Origin: Sesamum alatum
Taxonomy: Eukaryota; Streptophyta; Magnoliopsida; Lamiales; Pedaliaceae
NCBI GenBank assembly: GCA_034509735.1
Contig: JACGWO010000011.1
Span: 12,991,866 to 13,055,865 of the forward strand
Reading direction: 5' to 3'
DNA: 64,000 bases
This document shows positions 1 to 10,156 of the stretch, piece by piece. The notes below the pieces were generated by a model. The model was given only the letters and a program-made list of their open reading frames with translations. It ran no database searches and had not been told where the DNA came from. Each line of letters opens with the position of its first letter. The stretch's first letter is position 1. Made by a program: the position numbers and the translations under genes.

Positions 1-101
1 CTACATTTAAGAAAATAGAGGAGAGTTTTTAGCTTATTTTTAAAACATAGTAGGCGGGGGGGGAGGGGGGGGGGTGTTTAGGTGAGTTTTCAAAACAGCA
101 A

Positions 102-123
102 GGGGGTGGGGGTGGGGGTGGGG
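102..123 (+). other. G-quadruplex motif
   Basis: Four G-runs of 5, 5, 5 and 4 are separated by single T residues. This fits the classic intramolecular G-quadruplex pattern with 1-nt loops, which usually gives very stable parallel quadruplexes. A second G-rich stretch lies at 55-74 (two runs split by one A). Both stand out in AT-rich DNA. Run lengths may be affected by homopolymer errors. Confidence 0.6.
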
Positions 124-304
124 TTATGCAGTTAAGCCTTTAAAGTCAAAAGTTGATAATGATTTTTATTTGAACTATTCTAAGCACTCCCTAAATATTC
201 AGACAAATCGCAAAAATATTTTTACTTTTTAAATTAAGATCATATAGAGAATAGCATATTTAAATATTTAACAAATCACAAATATAATTAATAATGTCTA
301 AGCA

Positions 305-400
305 TATATAGTGGCTAAGATTGAGGTCTTTTGAATAAGTTAGAGGTTATGAGTTTGAATCCCATCAACCGTGTGGGTGTTTGTCTTATTCCATGTGGTT
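305..400 (+). mobile_element. possible tRNA-derived SINE head
   Basis: A box-A-like string (TGGCTAAGATTG, about 312) is followed some 35 nt later by a box-B-like string (GAGTTTGAATCC, about 351), with RNA polymerase III promoter spacing. No cloverleaf could be built by eye and no poly-A tail or target duplication was defined. This may be a SINE head or chance similarity. Confidence 0.25.
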
Positions 401-410
401 ACTTAAATTT

Positions 411-566
411 TATGTGAGTTCATTATAATTTATTTTATTATTTTTTATGATGTATCTTATTTTATGTGAGTTTATGATAACTTATTTTATTATTTTATAT
501 TATTTACCTTATTTTATGTGAATTGATTATAATTTATTTTCTTATTTTGTATTATATCGATATAGT
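411..566. repeat. 52-bp tandem repeat, three copies
   Basis: The phrase TATGTGAGTT or a close variant recurs at 411, 463 and 515, exactly 52 nt apart. Each is followed by a similar AT-rich tail ending in CTTATTTTA or a variant. The copies differ by a few substitutions and the array stops before the copia insertion at 639. Confidence 0.7.
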
Positions 567-638
567 TATCAATTTATTGAGATTGGCGTAATCACGTAAC
601 TAAAAAAAGTATAAAATTGATTAAAATCACTTACTTAT

Positions 639-936
639 TGTAAATATTTTAAGTACATATTATTATTATGTATGAATGCACACACCCCTTGGTATTTTCC
701 CCATAATATCTCTAACCTTTTGTAATCCCCCATTATGTTGTAATTATATTTATTTAATATTTTAGTTTGTAAGAATATTTTGGTGGCCTATAAATACCAC
801 CATGTAACTCATTTGTAGTAGAGCTTTGGAAATATAAGATTAGAAGTTTTGGAAGAGAATTTTATTCTTGTCTTTCTCATATATAGTTAGAAGTGAAAGG
901 CCAATAAACTTAGAATTTTTTTCTAAGTTTATAACA
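639..936 (+). repeat. copia 5' LTR
   Basis: This 298-bp LTR begins TGT and ends ACA, giving short inverted ends. It is about 97% identical to 6440-6735. It contains a TATA box at 789-796 and AT-rich U3-like sequence upstream. The only larger difference from the 3' copy is the length of a T-run near the end. Confidence 0.93.
789..796 (+). promoter_or_regulatory. LTR TATA box
   Basis: TATAAATA lies about 150 nt into the LTR, where the U3/R boundary of a short copia LTR is expected. It is identical in the 3' LTR at 6590-6597, so transcription probably starts some 30 nt downstream. Confidence 0.7.
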
Positions 937-952
937 CGTTATCAGCACGACG
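937..952 (+). other. primer-binding-site region
   Basis: The bases directly after the 5' LTR include TTATCAGCACGA. Many plant copia elements have a TATCAG-containing primer site here, related to the initiator methionine tRNA 3' end. The match to the canonical initiator tRNA site is only partial, so the primer may be a different or internal tRNA segment. Confidence 0.5.
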
Positions 953-1092
953 TTATGCTCGATCAAGGTAAAATATCAATTTTCTATACGTATAATTCTT
1001 ATTCCTTATATATTTACTTCTACAATATCGTTATTTTTATTCTTGTATATTCAATAATTAGATATGAATAATCATATTCTATACATTTTATT

Positions 1093-1374
1093 GTCCCCTG
1101 AAGTGGACGTATAATATAATGGATTTATCATAATTGATATTGCCTCAAGAAGTAGGCATATATCTTGATTTCATCCACTGAAGTGGATGTGTTTTATAAA
1201 ATTCCATTACTTCCCGAAGTGAGTAATGAGTAAATTACCTCCAGCGGTAGGTGAAATATTCGATACCAATTATTTGCATTATCATCCCCGAAGCGATGAT
1301 TAAAACATAACTATTGATTTTTCACCTGAAGTGATTTGAGATAATGGCTTGATTTGAGAAGCCTGAAGCTTCTT
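1093..1374 (+). other. array of eight small hairpins in the copia leader
   Basis: Eight consecutive inverted repeats lie between the LTR and gag. Stems and loops are: 1093-1096/1105-1108; 1141-1145/1154-1158; 1172-1178/1183-1189 (CATCCAC-TGAA-GTGGATG, perfect 7-bp stem); 1205-1211/1222-1228; 1235-1240/1249-1254; 1281-1286/1295-1300; 1322-1325/1331-1334; and 1358-1362/1368-1372. Stem sequences differ, but most loops carry a CTGAAG or CCGAAG type motif. Different stems with preserved pairing and a shared loop suggest RNA structure rather than a simple tandem repeat. The role is unknown; packaging, dimerisation or translation of the genomic RNA are possibilities. Confidence 0.75.
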
Positions 1375-1549
1375 CATTTTTTTATTTAAAAGTATTCAAT
1401 TCTTTGATATTTAAATCAAACTTTATTTTTAATCTAGTTAATAACTTTTATGTCACTTTTAGTTCATATATATGTATGATACATTTGATTCCACTTACAT
1501 GTATATGTTGAATATTTTGCTAAAGTGCATATTAACTTATTGTAGTTAA

Positions 1550-2637
1550 ATAGCCAATTTCACGAAATTGGATTTCATTGCTCTTGACGTTTCTAGAATA
1601 AACTATCTATCATGGGTCCTTGACGCCGAATTGCATTTGGCGAGTAATAACTTGGGAGAAACAATAAAAGAAAATACTAATGCTTCTGAACAAGACTATG
1701 CTAAAGCAATGATTTTGCTTCGTCATCATGTTCACGAGAGCCTGAAGTCTCAATATCTGACAGTTAAAAGCCCTTTTGAACTCTGGAAAAGTTTAAAGGA
1801 TCGATTTGACCATCAAAAGACTGTAATACTACCACGTGCAAGATATGAGTGGATACAATTGAGATTGCAAGATTTCGAAACAGTCGCTGAATACAATTCT
1901 GAGATGTTTCGAATTGTATCAAAACTTCAAATTATGTGGAGAAGATGTGTTAGATGAACAAATATTAGAAAAAATATTTTCTACTTTTCATGCATCTAAC
2001 CTTGTACTCCAGCAGCAGTACAGGGAACGTGGGTTCACAACCTAATCAGAGTTGATCTCATGCCTACTTGTTGCAGAAGAAAATGATCAACTTTTGTTGA
2101 ATAATCATCAAACACGACCCACTGGTTCTAAACCACTCCCAGAAAATTCAACTGCATTTCCTGAAGCAAATGCTACTTCTTTGAGAAAGGGGCGTGGTCG
2201 ACACCATGGCTCACCATGGCTCACCATGCGGCCATTCTAATGGACGTTGTCGTGGTCGTGGCGGTCGTAGCCGTGGTAATGGTCGTAGTCGTGGTAATAC
2301 ATGGATTAATCCCAGCATTCAGAAAAACAATGGGAACAAGGCAATGAATCAACCAGAGAAACCTATGAATGGAGATATTTGCCATATATGTGGAATGTCT
2401 GGACATTGGTCTCGTACCTGTCGTACGGCACAACACCTAGTTAAATTGTACCAGGCTTCTATGAAAGCGAAGGGTAAAGAAGTTGAGACTAATTTTGCTG
2501 AGGCAGGAATCTCAGACAATACCCACATAGATGCATGTGATTTTTTTCAGTCCATTGAAAATGATGACAAAGATCTCCCTGAGCTTTCTCTAAAGTTTGG
2601 AGACATTCATGAGGATTTCAACATGATTATTGATTAG
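1550..2637 (+). pseudogene. gag: copia gag (broken)
   Basis: The N-terminal part matches the copia Gag/UBN2 family: FIALDVSRINYLSWVLDAEL near the start, then LWKSLKDRFDHQK and AEYNSEMF. The frame opens at 1550 after an upstream stop, and the expected initiator codon appears to be ATA there, so the start is probably lost. The frame is shifted near 1935 and stopped by TAA near 2043. A basic Arg-Gly region rich in GRG and SRG (2190-2310) is followed by a CCHC zinc knuckle, CHICGMSGHWSRTC (about 2382-2423), which binds RNA. The last open stretch ends with TAG at 2637. In intact relatives Gag forms the particle that packages the RNA. Confidence 0.85.
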
Positions 2638-2641
2638 ATGT

Positions 2642-5600
2642 GCATGTGTTATTAGCATAGTTTCTTGTTATTCAGTAATGTTTATTTTAGTATGTTTTGG
2701 TATTTCTTTTATCATTGTAATGCTTTTACGTTTTATGAATGAAGTTTTTGCTTTACTTATTCTATGTTTATTTGCTTTATATAGAATGGATCAAGCCATT
2801 ACAAATCTCAATGACAAGGAGTATTGTCTTGTTGATAGTGCCACTACGCATACGATTCTAAGAAACGAGAAATTTTTCTCAAAATTGTTAATGACAAAAA
2901 CTAGCGTGAGTACTATTTTAGGTGTTAGTAATCTTATTGAATGCTCCGGAAGAGCAACTATCTTGTTACCTGAAGGAACAAGATTGCATATAAATGATGC
3001 CTTATATTCTAGTAAATCACAAAGGAACCTATTGGGTTTCAAGGATATTCAACAAAATGGTTTTCATATTGAAACCATGAATAAAGATGGCATTGAATAT
3101 TTATGCCTTACATTATTTAAGACTGGTCAGAAGCAAGTCTTAGAAAGGATAAGAACATGTACACCTAGTTTATATGGCACAGTGATAAGCTCCATTGAAA
3201 CACACAGTATCACTATCCCGAAGTTAGTCAATCAAAGTATTTTTACTTTGTGGCATGATAGACTTGGTCATCCAAGTAAAACAATGATGCATAGGATCAT
3301 TGAAAATTCACATGGACACCCACTAAAGGACCTGAAGTTCCTTACTAAAAGTGATTTTACATGTGCTGCTTGTTCTCTTGGGAAATTAATTACAAAGCAG
3401 TCTACGACAAAAGTGAATTTAAAATCCCCCATGTTTCTTGAACAAATTCAAGGAGACATATGTGGACTAATAACACCGTCATGTGGACCATTTAAGTACT
3501 TTATGGTGTTAATTGATGCATCAACACGTTGGTCACATGTAAGCTTGCTATCAACACGAAATATTGCATTTGCAAGACTTCTAGCTCAAATTATTAAATT
3601 GAGAGCTCATTTTCCTGATTATCCTATTAAAAGGATCAGGTTAGATAATTCGGGGGAATTTACTTTTAAGTCCTTCAATGATTATTGTCAATCCATTGGG
3701 ATAACTGTGGAGCATCCAGTTGCTCATGTACATACTCAAAACGGCCTGGCTAAGTCGTTAATTAAGCGGTTACAGCTAATAGCTAGACCATTGCTGATAC
3801 GGTCAAAATTGCCTTCATCGGCATGGGGTCATGCAATTTTGCATGCAGGGAGTTTAATTCGACTTAGACCCACCGCTTACCACAAATTTTTCCCATTACA
3901 ATTGGTCTCCGGAAGAGAACCAAATATTTCTCATTTAAAAGTATTTGGTTGCGCGGTGTATCTCCCGATACCTCCTCCTCAACGAACTAAAATGGGGCCA
4001 CAAAGGAGACTGGGAATTTATGTTGGGTTTGAGTCCCTATCAATTATTAAGTACCTTGAACCAATGACCGGTGATCAATTTACTGCTAGGTACTTAGATT
4101 GTCATTTTGATGAAACAATATTCCCAGCTTTAGGGGTAGAAGATAAGGGAATTATAAAGAAAGATATTGCATGGGATGTAACATCTATGTCTTTTATGGA
4201 TCCGAGGACGAATTATACTGAACTTGAAGTTCAACGGATCATACATTTGCAAAGTGTTGCGAATAGGCTACTAGATGCATTTACAGATACCAAAAGGGTC
4301 ACAAAATCACATATTCCAGCTGAAAATGTTCCAGCTCGTTTAGAAGTCCCTGAAGCGACTCAAAATCAATCAAAGGCATCTGAGTCACAAATACGCCGAA
4401 AGCGTGGTAGACCAATTGGATCTAAAGATGTAAATCCTTGAAAGAGGAAAGAACATGTTATCTCAATTAATAATGATATTGATGTGGCCACTGGTAATGT
4501 CTCTAGGGATAAAATCCCTGAAGTGATTTTACCCAAAGAATTTGAACGCAATGAGCAAGATCTCGAAGATAATTACGAGATGTCTATTAATTATGCTCAC
4601 AATAGTTTCAGTTGGTATAGAAATGAAGTTGAAGTCGATGAGATTTTTGCTTATTCTGTAACCGTCGAAATTATGGACGAAGATGATAATGATCCTCAAA
4701 CTATGGAGGAATGTAGACACCGAAATAATTGAAAAAGTTGGAAGGAGGCAATACAAGTTGAGCTTGACTCGCTGAATATTCGAGAAGTATTTGGACCTAT
4801 AACTCCAACACCAAAAGGTGTCAAGCCAGTTGGCTATAAGTGGGTGTTTGTACGAATAAGAAATGAACGAAATGAAGTTGTTCGGTATAAAACTAGACTT
4901 GTGGCCCAAGGCTTTACTCAAAAGCCAGGAAGTGATTATACTGAAACGTATTCACCTGTAGTGGATGCAAACACACTTAGGTTTCTAATCAGTTTAGCAG
5001 TAATTGAACAACTGCAAATGCAGCTCATGGATGTGGTCACTGCATATCTGTATGGGTCATTGGATATAGATATATACATGAGAATCCCAGAAGGATTGAA
5101 AATGCCTGAAGCATTGAAGTCAAAACCCCGTCATATGTACTCCATCAAATTGAAAAGGTCCTTGTATGGACTTAAACAATCATGACGTATGTGGTACAAT
5201 CGTCTTAGTGAGTATTTAATAAATAAAGGGTTTTGTAATAATCAAATAAGTCCATGTTTATTCATAAAGAGGACAAAGTCGGAATTTGTAATCATAGCTG
5301 TGTATGTTGATGAGTTGAATATCATTGGATCTCCTGAAGAGATTCGACATGCAGCTGATTACTTAAAAAGTGAATCTGAGATGAAAGATTTGGGTACTAC
5401 AAAGTATTGTCTTGGCCTGCAGTCCGAACATACTAAAGGTGGAATTTTCATTCATCAATCAAACTATAAAGGTCCTTAAGCGTTTTCATATGAACAACGC
5501 TTATCCGCTAAGTACACGTATGGTAGTTCGATCACTTGACGTTAAAAAGGATCCTTTCCGTCCTCGAGCAGATAATGATGAGATTTTGGGTCCAGAAGTA

Positions 5601-6314
5601 CCATATCTCACTGCAATCGGTGCATTGATGTATCTTGCTAATAATACCAGACCAGATATAGCTTTTTCAGTTAATCTACTAGCAAGATATAGTTCAACAC
5701 CAACAAAGAGACACTGGAATGGTGTCAAACACATTCTGCGCTACTTCCGTGGAACAAGTGATATGGAACTATATTTTGAACGGCATAATGATGCCAAAGC
5801 AACCAATTTAGTTGGTTATTCAGATGTGGGATATTTATCTAATCCGCATAAAGCCATATCTCAATCTGGATATTTATTCATGTATGGCAGAACGGTTATT
5901 TCATAGCGTTCAACCAAACAAACTTTGGTAGCCACCTCGTCAAATCATGCAGAGGTAATTGCACTATATGAGGCTGGGCGTGAATGTGTATGGCTTAGGT
6001 CACTGATACATTATGTTCATGAATCATGTGGACTAGAATCAATTGAGAAACGTCCCACAATAATATATGAAGATAATGCGGCTTGTATCGCCCAAATCAA
6101 GGAAGGATATATTAAAGGTGACAGAAACAAATACATATCACCAAAATTTTTCTCCACTCATGAGCTTCAGGTGGAAGGCAAAGTTGATGTTAAACAAATT
6201 CCATCAAGTCGGAACTTAGCAGATTTATTTACGAAATCATTACCAACAAAAGTATTCAAGCAGCTCGTACATAATATTGGCATGCGACGTCTGAAAGATA
6301 TTTGCCCGAATTGA
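2642..6314 (+). pseudogene. pol: copia pol (protease, integrase, RT, RNase H), broken
   Basis: Domains occur in copia order. The protease carries DSATTHT (about 2834). GAG-pre-integrase has WHDRLGHPSK (about 3250) and CAACSLGK (about 3363). The integrase core has GDICG, then RLDNSGEF, then NGLAKS at about 3743, where the catalytic Glu has become Lys (3752-3754). RT has LVAQGFTQ and LKRSLYGLKQS. The normal YVDD reads YVDE (5312-5314). RNase H has SSNHAEVIAL and YEDNAACIAQ. Reading is interrupted by TGA at 4439-4441, 4730-4732 and 5183-5185, a frameshift near 5440-5480 and TAG near 5904. Altered active sites in both integrase and RT mean it could not act alone even without the stops. The first 140 nt encode a hydrophobic stretch and may be intron. 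Confidence 0.93.
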
Positions 6315-6427
6315 GAGGGAGATTATACAACTGTACTCTTTTCCTTAGCCTTGGTTTTTGTCCCATTGGGTTTTTCCAAGCAAGGTTTTTAACGAGGCAG
6401 GATGTATATAGTAAGATGTGTGCATTC

Positions 6428-6439
6428 AAGGGGGAGTAC
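6428..6439 (+). other. polypurine tract
   Basis: AAGGGGGAGTAC lies immediately before the 3' LTR. A purine run at this place primes plus-strand DNA synthesis in LTR retrotransposons. Confidence 0.75.
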
Positions 6440-6735
6440 TGTAAATATTTTAAGTACATATTATTATTATGTATGAAGGCACACACCCCTTGGTATTTTT
6501 CCCATAACATCTCTAACCTTTTGTAATCCCCCATTATGTTGTAATTATATTTATTTAATATTTTAGTTTGTAACAATATTTTGGTGGCCTATAAATACCA
6601 CCATGTAATTCATTTGTAGTAGAGCTTTGGAAATATAAGATTAGAAGTTTTGGTAGAGAATTTTATTCTTGTCTTTCTCATATATAATTAGAAGTGAAAG
6701 GCCAATAAACTTACAATTTTTCTAAGTTTATAACA
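6440..6735 (+). repeat. copia 3' LTR
   Basis: This is a 296-bp copy of the 5' LTR with the same TGT and ACA ends and the same TATA box (6590-6597). Differences from the 5' copy are scattered single substitutions and a shorter T-run near the end. Confidence 0.93.
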
Positions 6736-7039
6736 TTACTTTATTTACTTCAAATTTTAGATCAACCCTAAATCCAAGTGCGAGAAAAATATAACTTTTG
6801 TTCTCTAATTTAGGGGTTGATGATTAAAGTTATGCACGAATTGATTTTCGTAATTTAGTCCTGTTACTTAAAAAAATTGGCATTTTCTGGCCATAAAAGT
6901 CCCAATTTTACACATGCATTTTTTCGGCAAAAAATGACCAAAATTATCAATTTTTCAAAGTCACATGAGTAAATTGTGGAATACAATTCGTGCAGAACCA
7001 AAATTATCACCCCTCTATTTAAGTTACCAGATGAAAATT
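6736..7039. other. AT-rich sequence without a gene
   Basis: No coding potential is seen. Phrases such as GTAATTTAGTCCTGTTACTT (about 6850) resemble 7830-7860, so this may be an older copy of the fold-back element at 7786-8074. Confidence 0.5.
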
Positions 7040-7785
7040 ATAATTTTCCTTTTTTTGGGTAATTTGTTCAGCACTGCCCTCAGCACAACCTATGTTGGGG
7101 GATGTTGACTTGCCGTGCATGAAAATAGATTTTTATGGCTATATTTTTTAAAATATGGACTTCACATTTATTTTCTAGCTAAGGGGAGTAAAAAATAGGT
7201 GAATTTTTAGCAAAAATAAAAAAATAGGTGAATTTTTAGCAAAAATAATCTACTTACTCAGCACTATCTCGCTAAATCTCTTGTTGGGGGCATGTTAATT
7301 TGCGAAACTTGAAAAATATATTTATAATGCTCTAATTTTTAATTAAAAGACGTTATTAATCTATTTTCTCTAGCCGGAGTAATAAATAGTGGAACTTTTA
7401 GCAAAACAATATGAGTTTTTTTTTAGTTCTATTTGTTCAGCACTGCTGCAACACATCACATGCTGCAGCATGTCAACCTACGGTGCTTGAAAATTATATT
7501 TTTATGACTCTAATTTTTTGAATTATGAACTTTATTAATTATTTTCTCTAAGAGAAGGTAAAGAAAAGGTGAATAATAAAAAGTGATATTTTTATAATCT
7601 ACTTGTAAAACACAATTGTCGCCAAATCCCATGTTGGGAACACGTTGATTTGTGGAGCTTGAATATATATTTTGAAGGCTCTATTTTTCAACTATAGATG
7701 TTGTTAATTTATTTTTTCTATGAGGAGTCAAAAATAGTGAAATTTTCAGCAAAAAAGTATGAGTGTTTTTATTGAAAAATCGCAA
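7040..7785. repeat. diverged tandem repeat, four units of about 170-190 bp
   Basis: Anchors CAGCACT at 7069, 7259 and 7439 and the weaker ACACAAT near 7609 start four related units. Each continues with a TGTTGGGG or TGCTGCAG block, then GCTTGAAAA or a variant, a GGCTCTAATTTTT-like block, TTATTTTCTCTA and a final TTTTAGCAAAA. Unit divergence is high, so the array is old. Between units 1 and 2 a block with AATAGGTGAATTTTTAGC is duplicated again (7190-7248). Confidence 0.7.
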
Positions 7786-8074
7786 TTTTTGTCTTATAAC
7801 TAAGGGTAGCCATTTTGATTCTGCAAGAATTGATTTATGTAATTTAGTCCTATAACTTAACATTTTGTAATTTTGGTTCCATCTGACCGAAAAACACAGA
7901 TTATAAAGGTTATGTGCCTAGCACATGTATTTTTCCGGGCAAAAAAAAAAAAGTCAAAATCATCAAATTTTAAAAAATATAGAACTAAATTGCCAAAATT
8001 AATTGATTCGCGCCCGTAAATTGCTGGACCAAAATTACACCCATTAGAGGACCAAAATTGCAATTTCCCAATCC
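7786..8074. mobile_element. fold-back/MITE-like element
   Basis: The left end (CGCAATTTTTGTCTTATAAC) and the reverse complement of the right end (TTGCAATTTTGGTCCTCTAA) match imperfectly. A second inner block (GTAATTTAGTCC against its complement near 7985) also pairs. There is no coding region. This is typical of non-autonomous elements with long, degenerate inverted arms; no clean target duplication was found. Confidence 0.45.
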
Positions 8075-8139
8075 AAATAGAAACAATTGAACTCAAACCA
8101 AAGTCGGAACTAAATCAATACATTTTATCTCTTTGTCTC

Positions 8140-9142
8140 TGTTGTGGGAATTTTCACAATTAAGTATTCGGATCACATATACATAGCACATAATCTCTCT
8201 CTCTCTCTCTCTCTCAGCCGTCTCATTCCATCCATTCCAATAACCCTACCCGGCCTCACCAATCCTGTTCCAGTTTTCGCCGCGGGCTGTCCTAGCAGAG
8301 CAGATTTCGGATTCTGACTTCAATACTATCAGATTTCCAGGAGAGTCAGTGAGTATTCCCAAGTAAGATTTTTTTTTTCTGCTGCGAGCTAACGCAGCGC
8401 ATGGTGGTGCTCTTTTTGGTGGTTCTAATTCTGTGCAATTGCCGAACTTCATGCCCTTCGGTGAAAATGCATTCTTTTATTTCTGTTTGTTCCAATTTAG
8501 AGTGTTGTTCTGAACTTATTACAAAAGGTTTATGGTGTGAAGAATTTTGATTAGCAGCTACTACTGGGAGGAATTGGGCCGTCTTACTTGGGCGGAACTT
8601 TCAGTTTAAGTCTCGAGCAGCTGTATTAGGCCACTTGTTTAGACGTAGAGTTGCAAATGGGTGTGAGAGGTGTGATGTGAGTTTCTTATTTTTGTTCTTG
8701 GAAAAGATGAAGTAGGAAAAGCCAATGTAATTGGTAAAAAAAGAAACTTTCGCATTTGGTTTATCATTAGCAGTTTGAATTCTTGTTTGGTTGGCGATAA
8801 GTGAGCAACAAAGGTTTCTGTTTTATAGGCATTTACAAGAATGGCAAGAATCCTGTATAGTTCAAGCTTGCATGTTTCCTCTATGGTTGCATATGCTTAG
8901 TAGAAGGAGAAGTATTCTGGTTCTTGGGAGTATGTTTTTGTCATTTTGGTTATTTTCTAAGACCATTTTTCAAACCTGTGTTGCAAAATGTTTGATTCAA
9001 TTTCAAAAGAGAGATAAACTCCATGATTTTATTCAATTTGGATTCAGAATTACAGTATCTTTCTCTTTTATCTTGTTGCATGATGTTATTGGTATAGAAA
9101 ATATTGAGTGGTTTCATCACACGTTATATAATTATTATTTAA
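8140..9142 (+). other. possible 5' end of a host gene, cut off by the repeat array
   Basis: The base composition is more balanced than its surroundings. A (TC)n run at 8194-8215 is followed by C-rich, UTR-like sequence. A plausible 5' splice site (CCCAA|GTAAGAT, about 8361) and acceptors (AATTTAG near 8500, TTTTATAG near 8828) suggest leader exons. After the last acceptor an ATG opens only 19 codons. No protein family was recognised. The sequence runs into the CACTA-type array at 9143, so any gene would be separated from its 3' part. Splice sites are guesses by eye. Confidence 0.3.
8194..8215. repeat. (TC)n microsatellite
   Basis: Eleven TC dinucleotides in a row. CT-rich tracts are common in plant 5' UTRs, which fits the idea of a gene start here. 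Confidence 0.9.
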
Positions 9143-9835
9143 ATAAAGAATTTTAAAATTGTGGATTACAACTATCACCAACATATTGCAACAGATGGAT
9201 CCGATGCAAAAACCGTTGCAAATCTAGCGGCTCAATAATTAATGCCTATAACTCTATGTATGGATTGCAATGAATTTATGGGTCGTTGCAATATCGTTGC
9301 ACAATTATTGGCAAGTTTTGCAACGAAAAATTATTCGACGCTAAATATGTTGCAAATCACAATATTTACTTTGCAATGACACGTTTTCATTGCAACGTCC
9401 GTTGCACATTTTTTTGCAACGGATTTAACTAGAATTTTCGTTGCAAATTACGCAACGAAAGATTTTCGTTGCAAAAATCGTTGGAAATTTGCAACGGAAT
9501 TTGTCGTTGCAACATTTTTGGCACGACTATTGCAACAACTTATATAAAATGTGGGTCATCTTAAAGTTGACCGAATTTTGCAACAGAATATTGCAACGGG
9601 TAGTCCGTTGCAAAGTATCATTGTTAATTTGCAACGGAAGTTGCAACGAAAATGTAAAAAAAATCAGAATCCGTTGCAACGAAGATAAGGAATATGGCCG
9701 ATCACTTGTGCTCAAAACAAATCTTGTAAATATCAGCTTCTTCATGGGTTTTTCTACATCTTCATTTTTGGTTTTAGAAACATTATACCAAAGACAAACT
9801 AATGTATATATGAACTATAGATAAATGGCCATGGA

Positions 9836-10035
9836 TGGTGTTGGTGCTGGTGTGTTGGTGCAAGAAGTCTTTTCTTATGCTGGTGTTGGGAGTTGAGGAG
9901 AAGGGACTATGGACATAGGAGACTAATGGAGAGAAGAACCGGTGGTGATGTTATTTATACTCATAAAGAAAAGATTTGCAATCATTTCATGTAACTAAAA
10001 GATCTGACAGAACACAATTTAATTTTAATACCTTG
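9836..10035 (-). promoter_or_regulatory. promoter/5'-UTR-like module, form A
   Basis: Read on the minus strand, GAGTATAAATAACATC provides a TATA box about 100 nt before C/A-rich, UTR-like sequence (CACCAACACACCAGCACC) and an ATG in CCATCCATGGCC. The ATG opens only five codons in most copies. A later frame (beginning MKKLIFTRFVL) runs into the TTGCAACGG repeats. One copy occurs per unit. It looks like captured host promoter sequence, but no gene family was recognised. Confidence 0.45.
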
Positions 10036-10156
10036 ACTCAATAGTTCGTCTAGCTTTTGTTCTACATACAGCCATCCAATAAGCTTTATCTCTTCTTAAA
10101 CTTGGATATTAAACGTAGTACACTTGGATAGCTTGTTGTGCTAGGATAAATTGTTG

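Larger units (their letters stand above)
639..6735 (+). mobile_element. Ty1/copia LTR retrotransposon, complete but inactive
   Basis: The element has matching LTRs (639-936 and 6440-6735), each starting TGTAAATATT and ending ATAACA. It has a primer-binding-like site after the 5' LTR, gag with a CCHC knuckle, then protease, integrase, reverse transcriptase and RNase H in copia order, and a polypurine tract before the 3' LTR. By eye the LTRs differ at about eight positions plus a 2-nt indel, roughly 3%, suggesting a fairly recent insertion. The coding region carries many stops and frameshifts. An exact 5-bp duplication is not seen at TG/CA borders, but TTACT occurs at 631-635 and 6736-6740, so a duplication is possible if the left border lies three bases further out. 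Confidence 0.95.

Noticed and set aside
312..362. A tRNA gene.
   Set aside because: Only box-A-like and box-B-like strings are present; no cloverleaf, anticodon arm or acceptor stem could be formed by eye.
9527..9745. Minus-strand frame beginning MKKLIFTRFVL as a captured secreted peptide gene.
   Set aside because: It has only about 25 residues before entering the transposon repeats, with no family match and no cleavage site convincing enough to call it.
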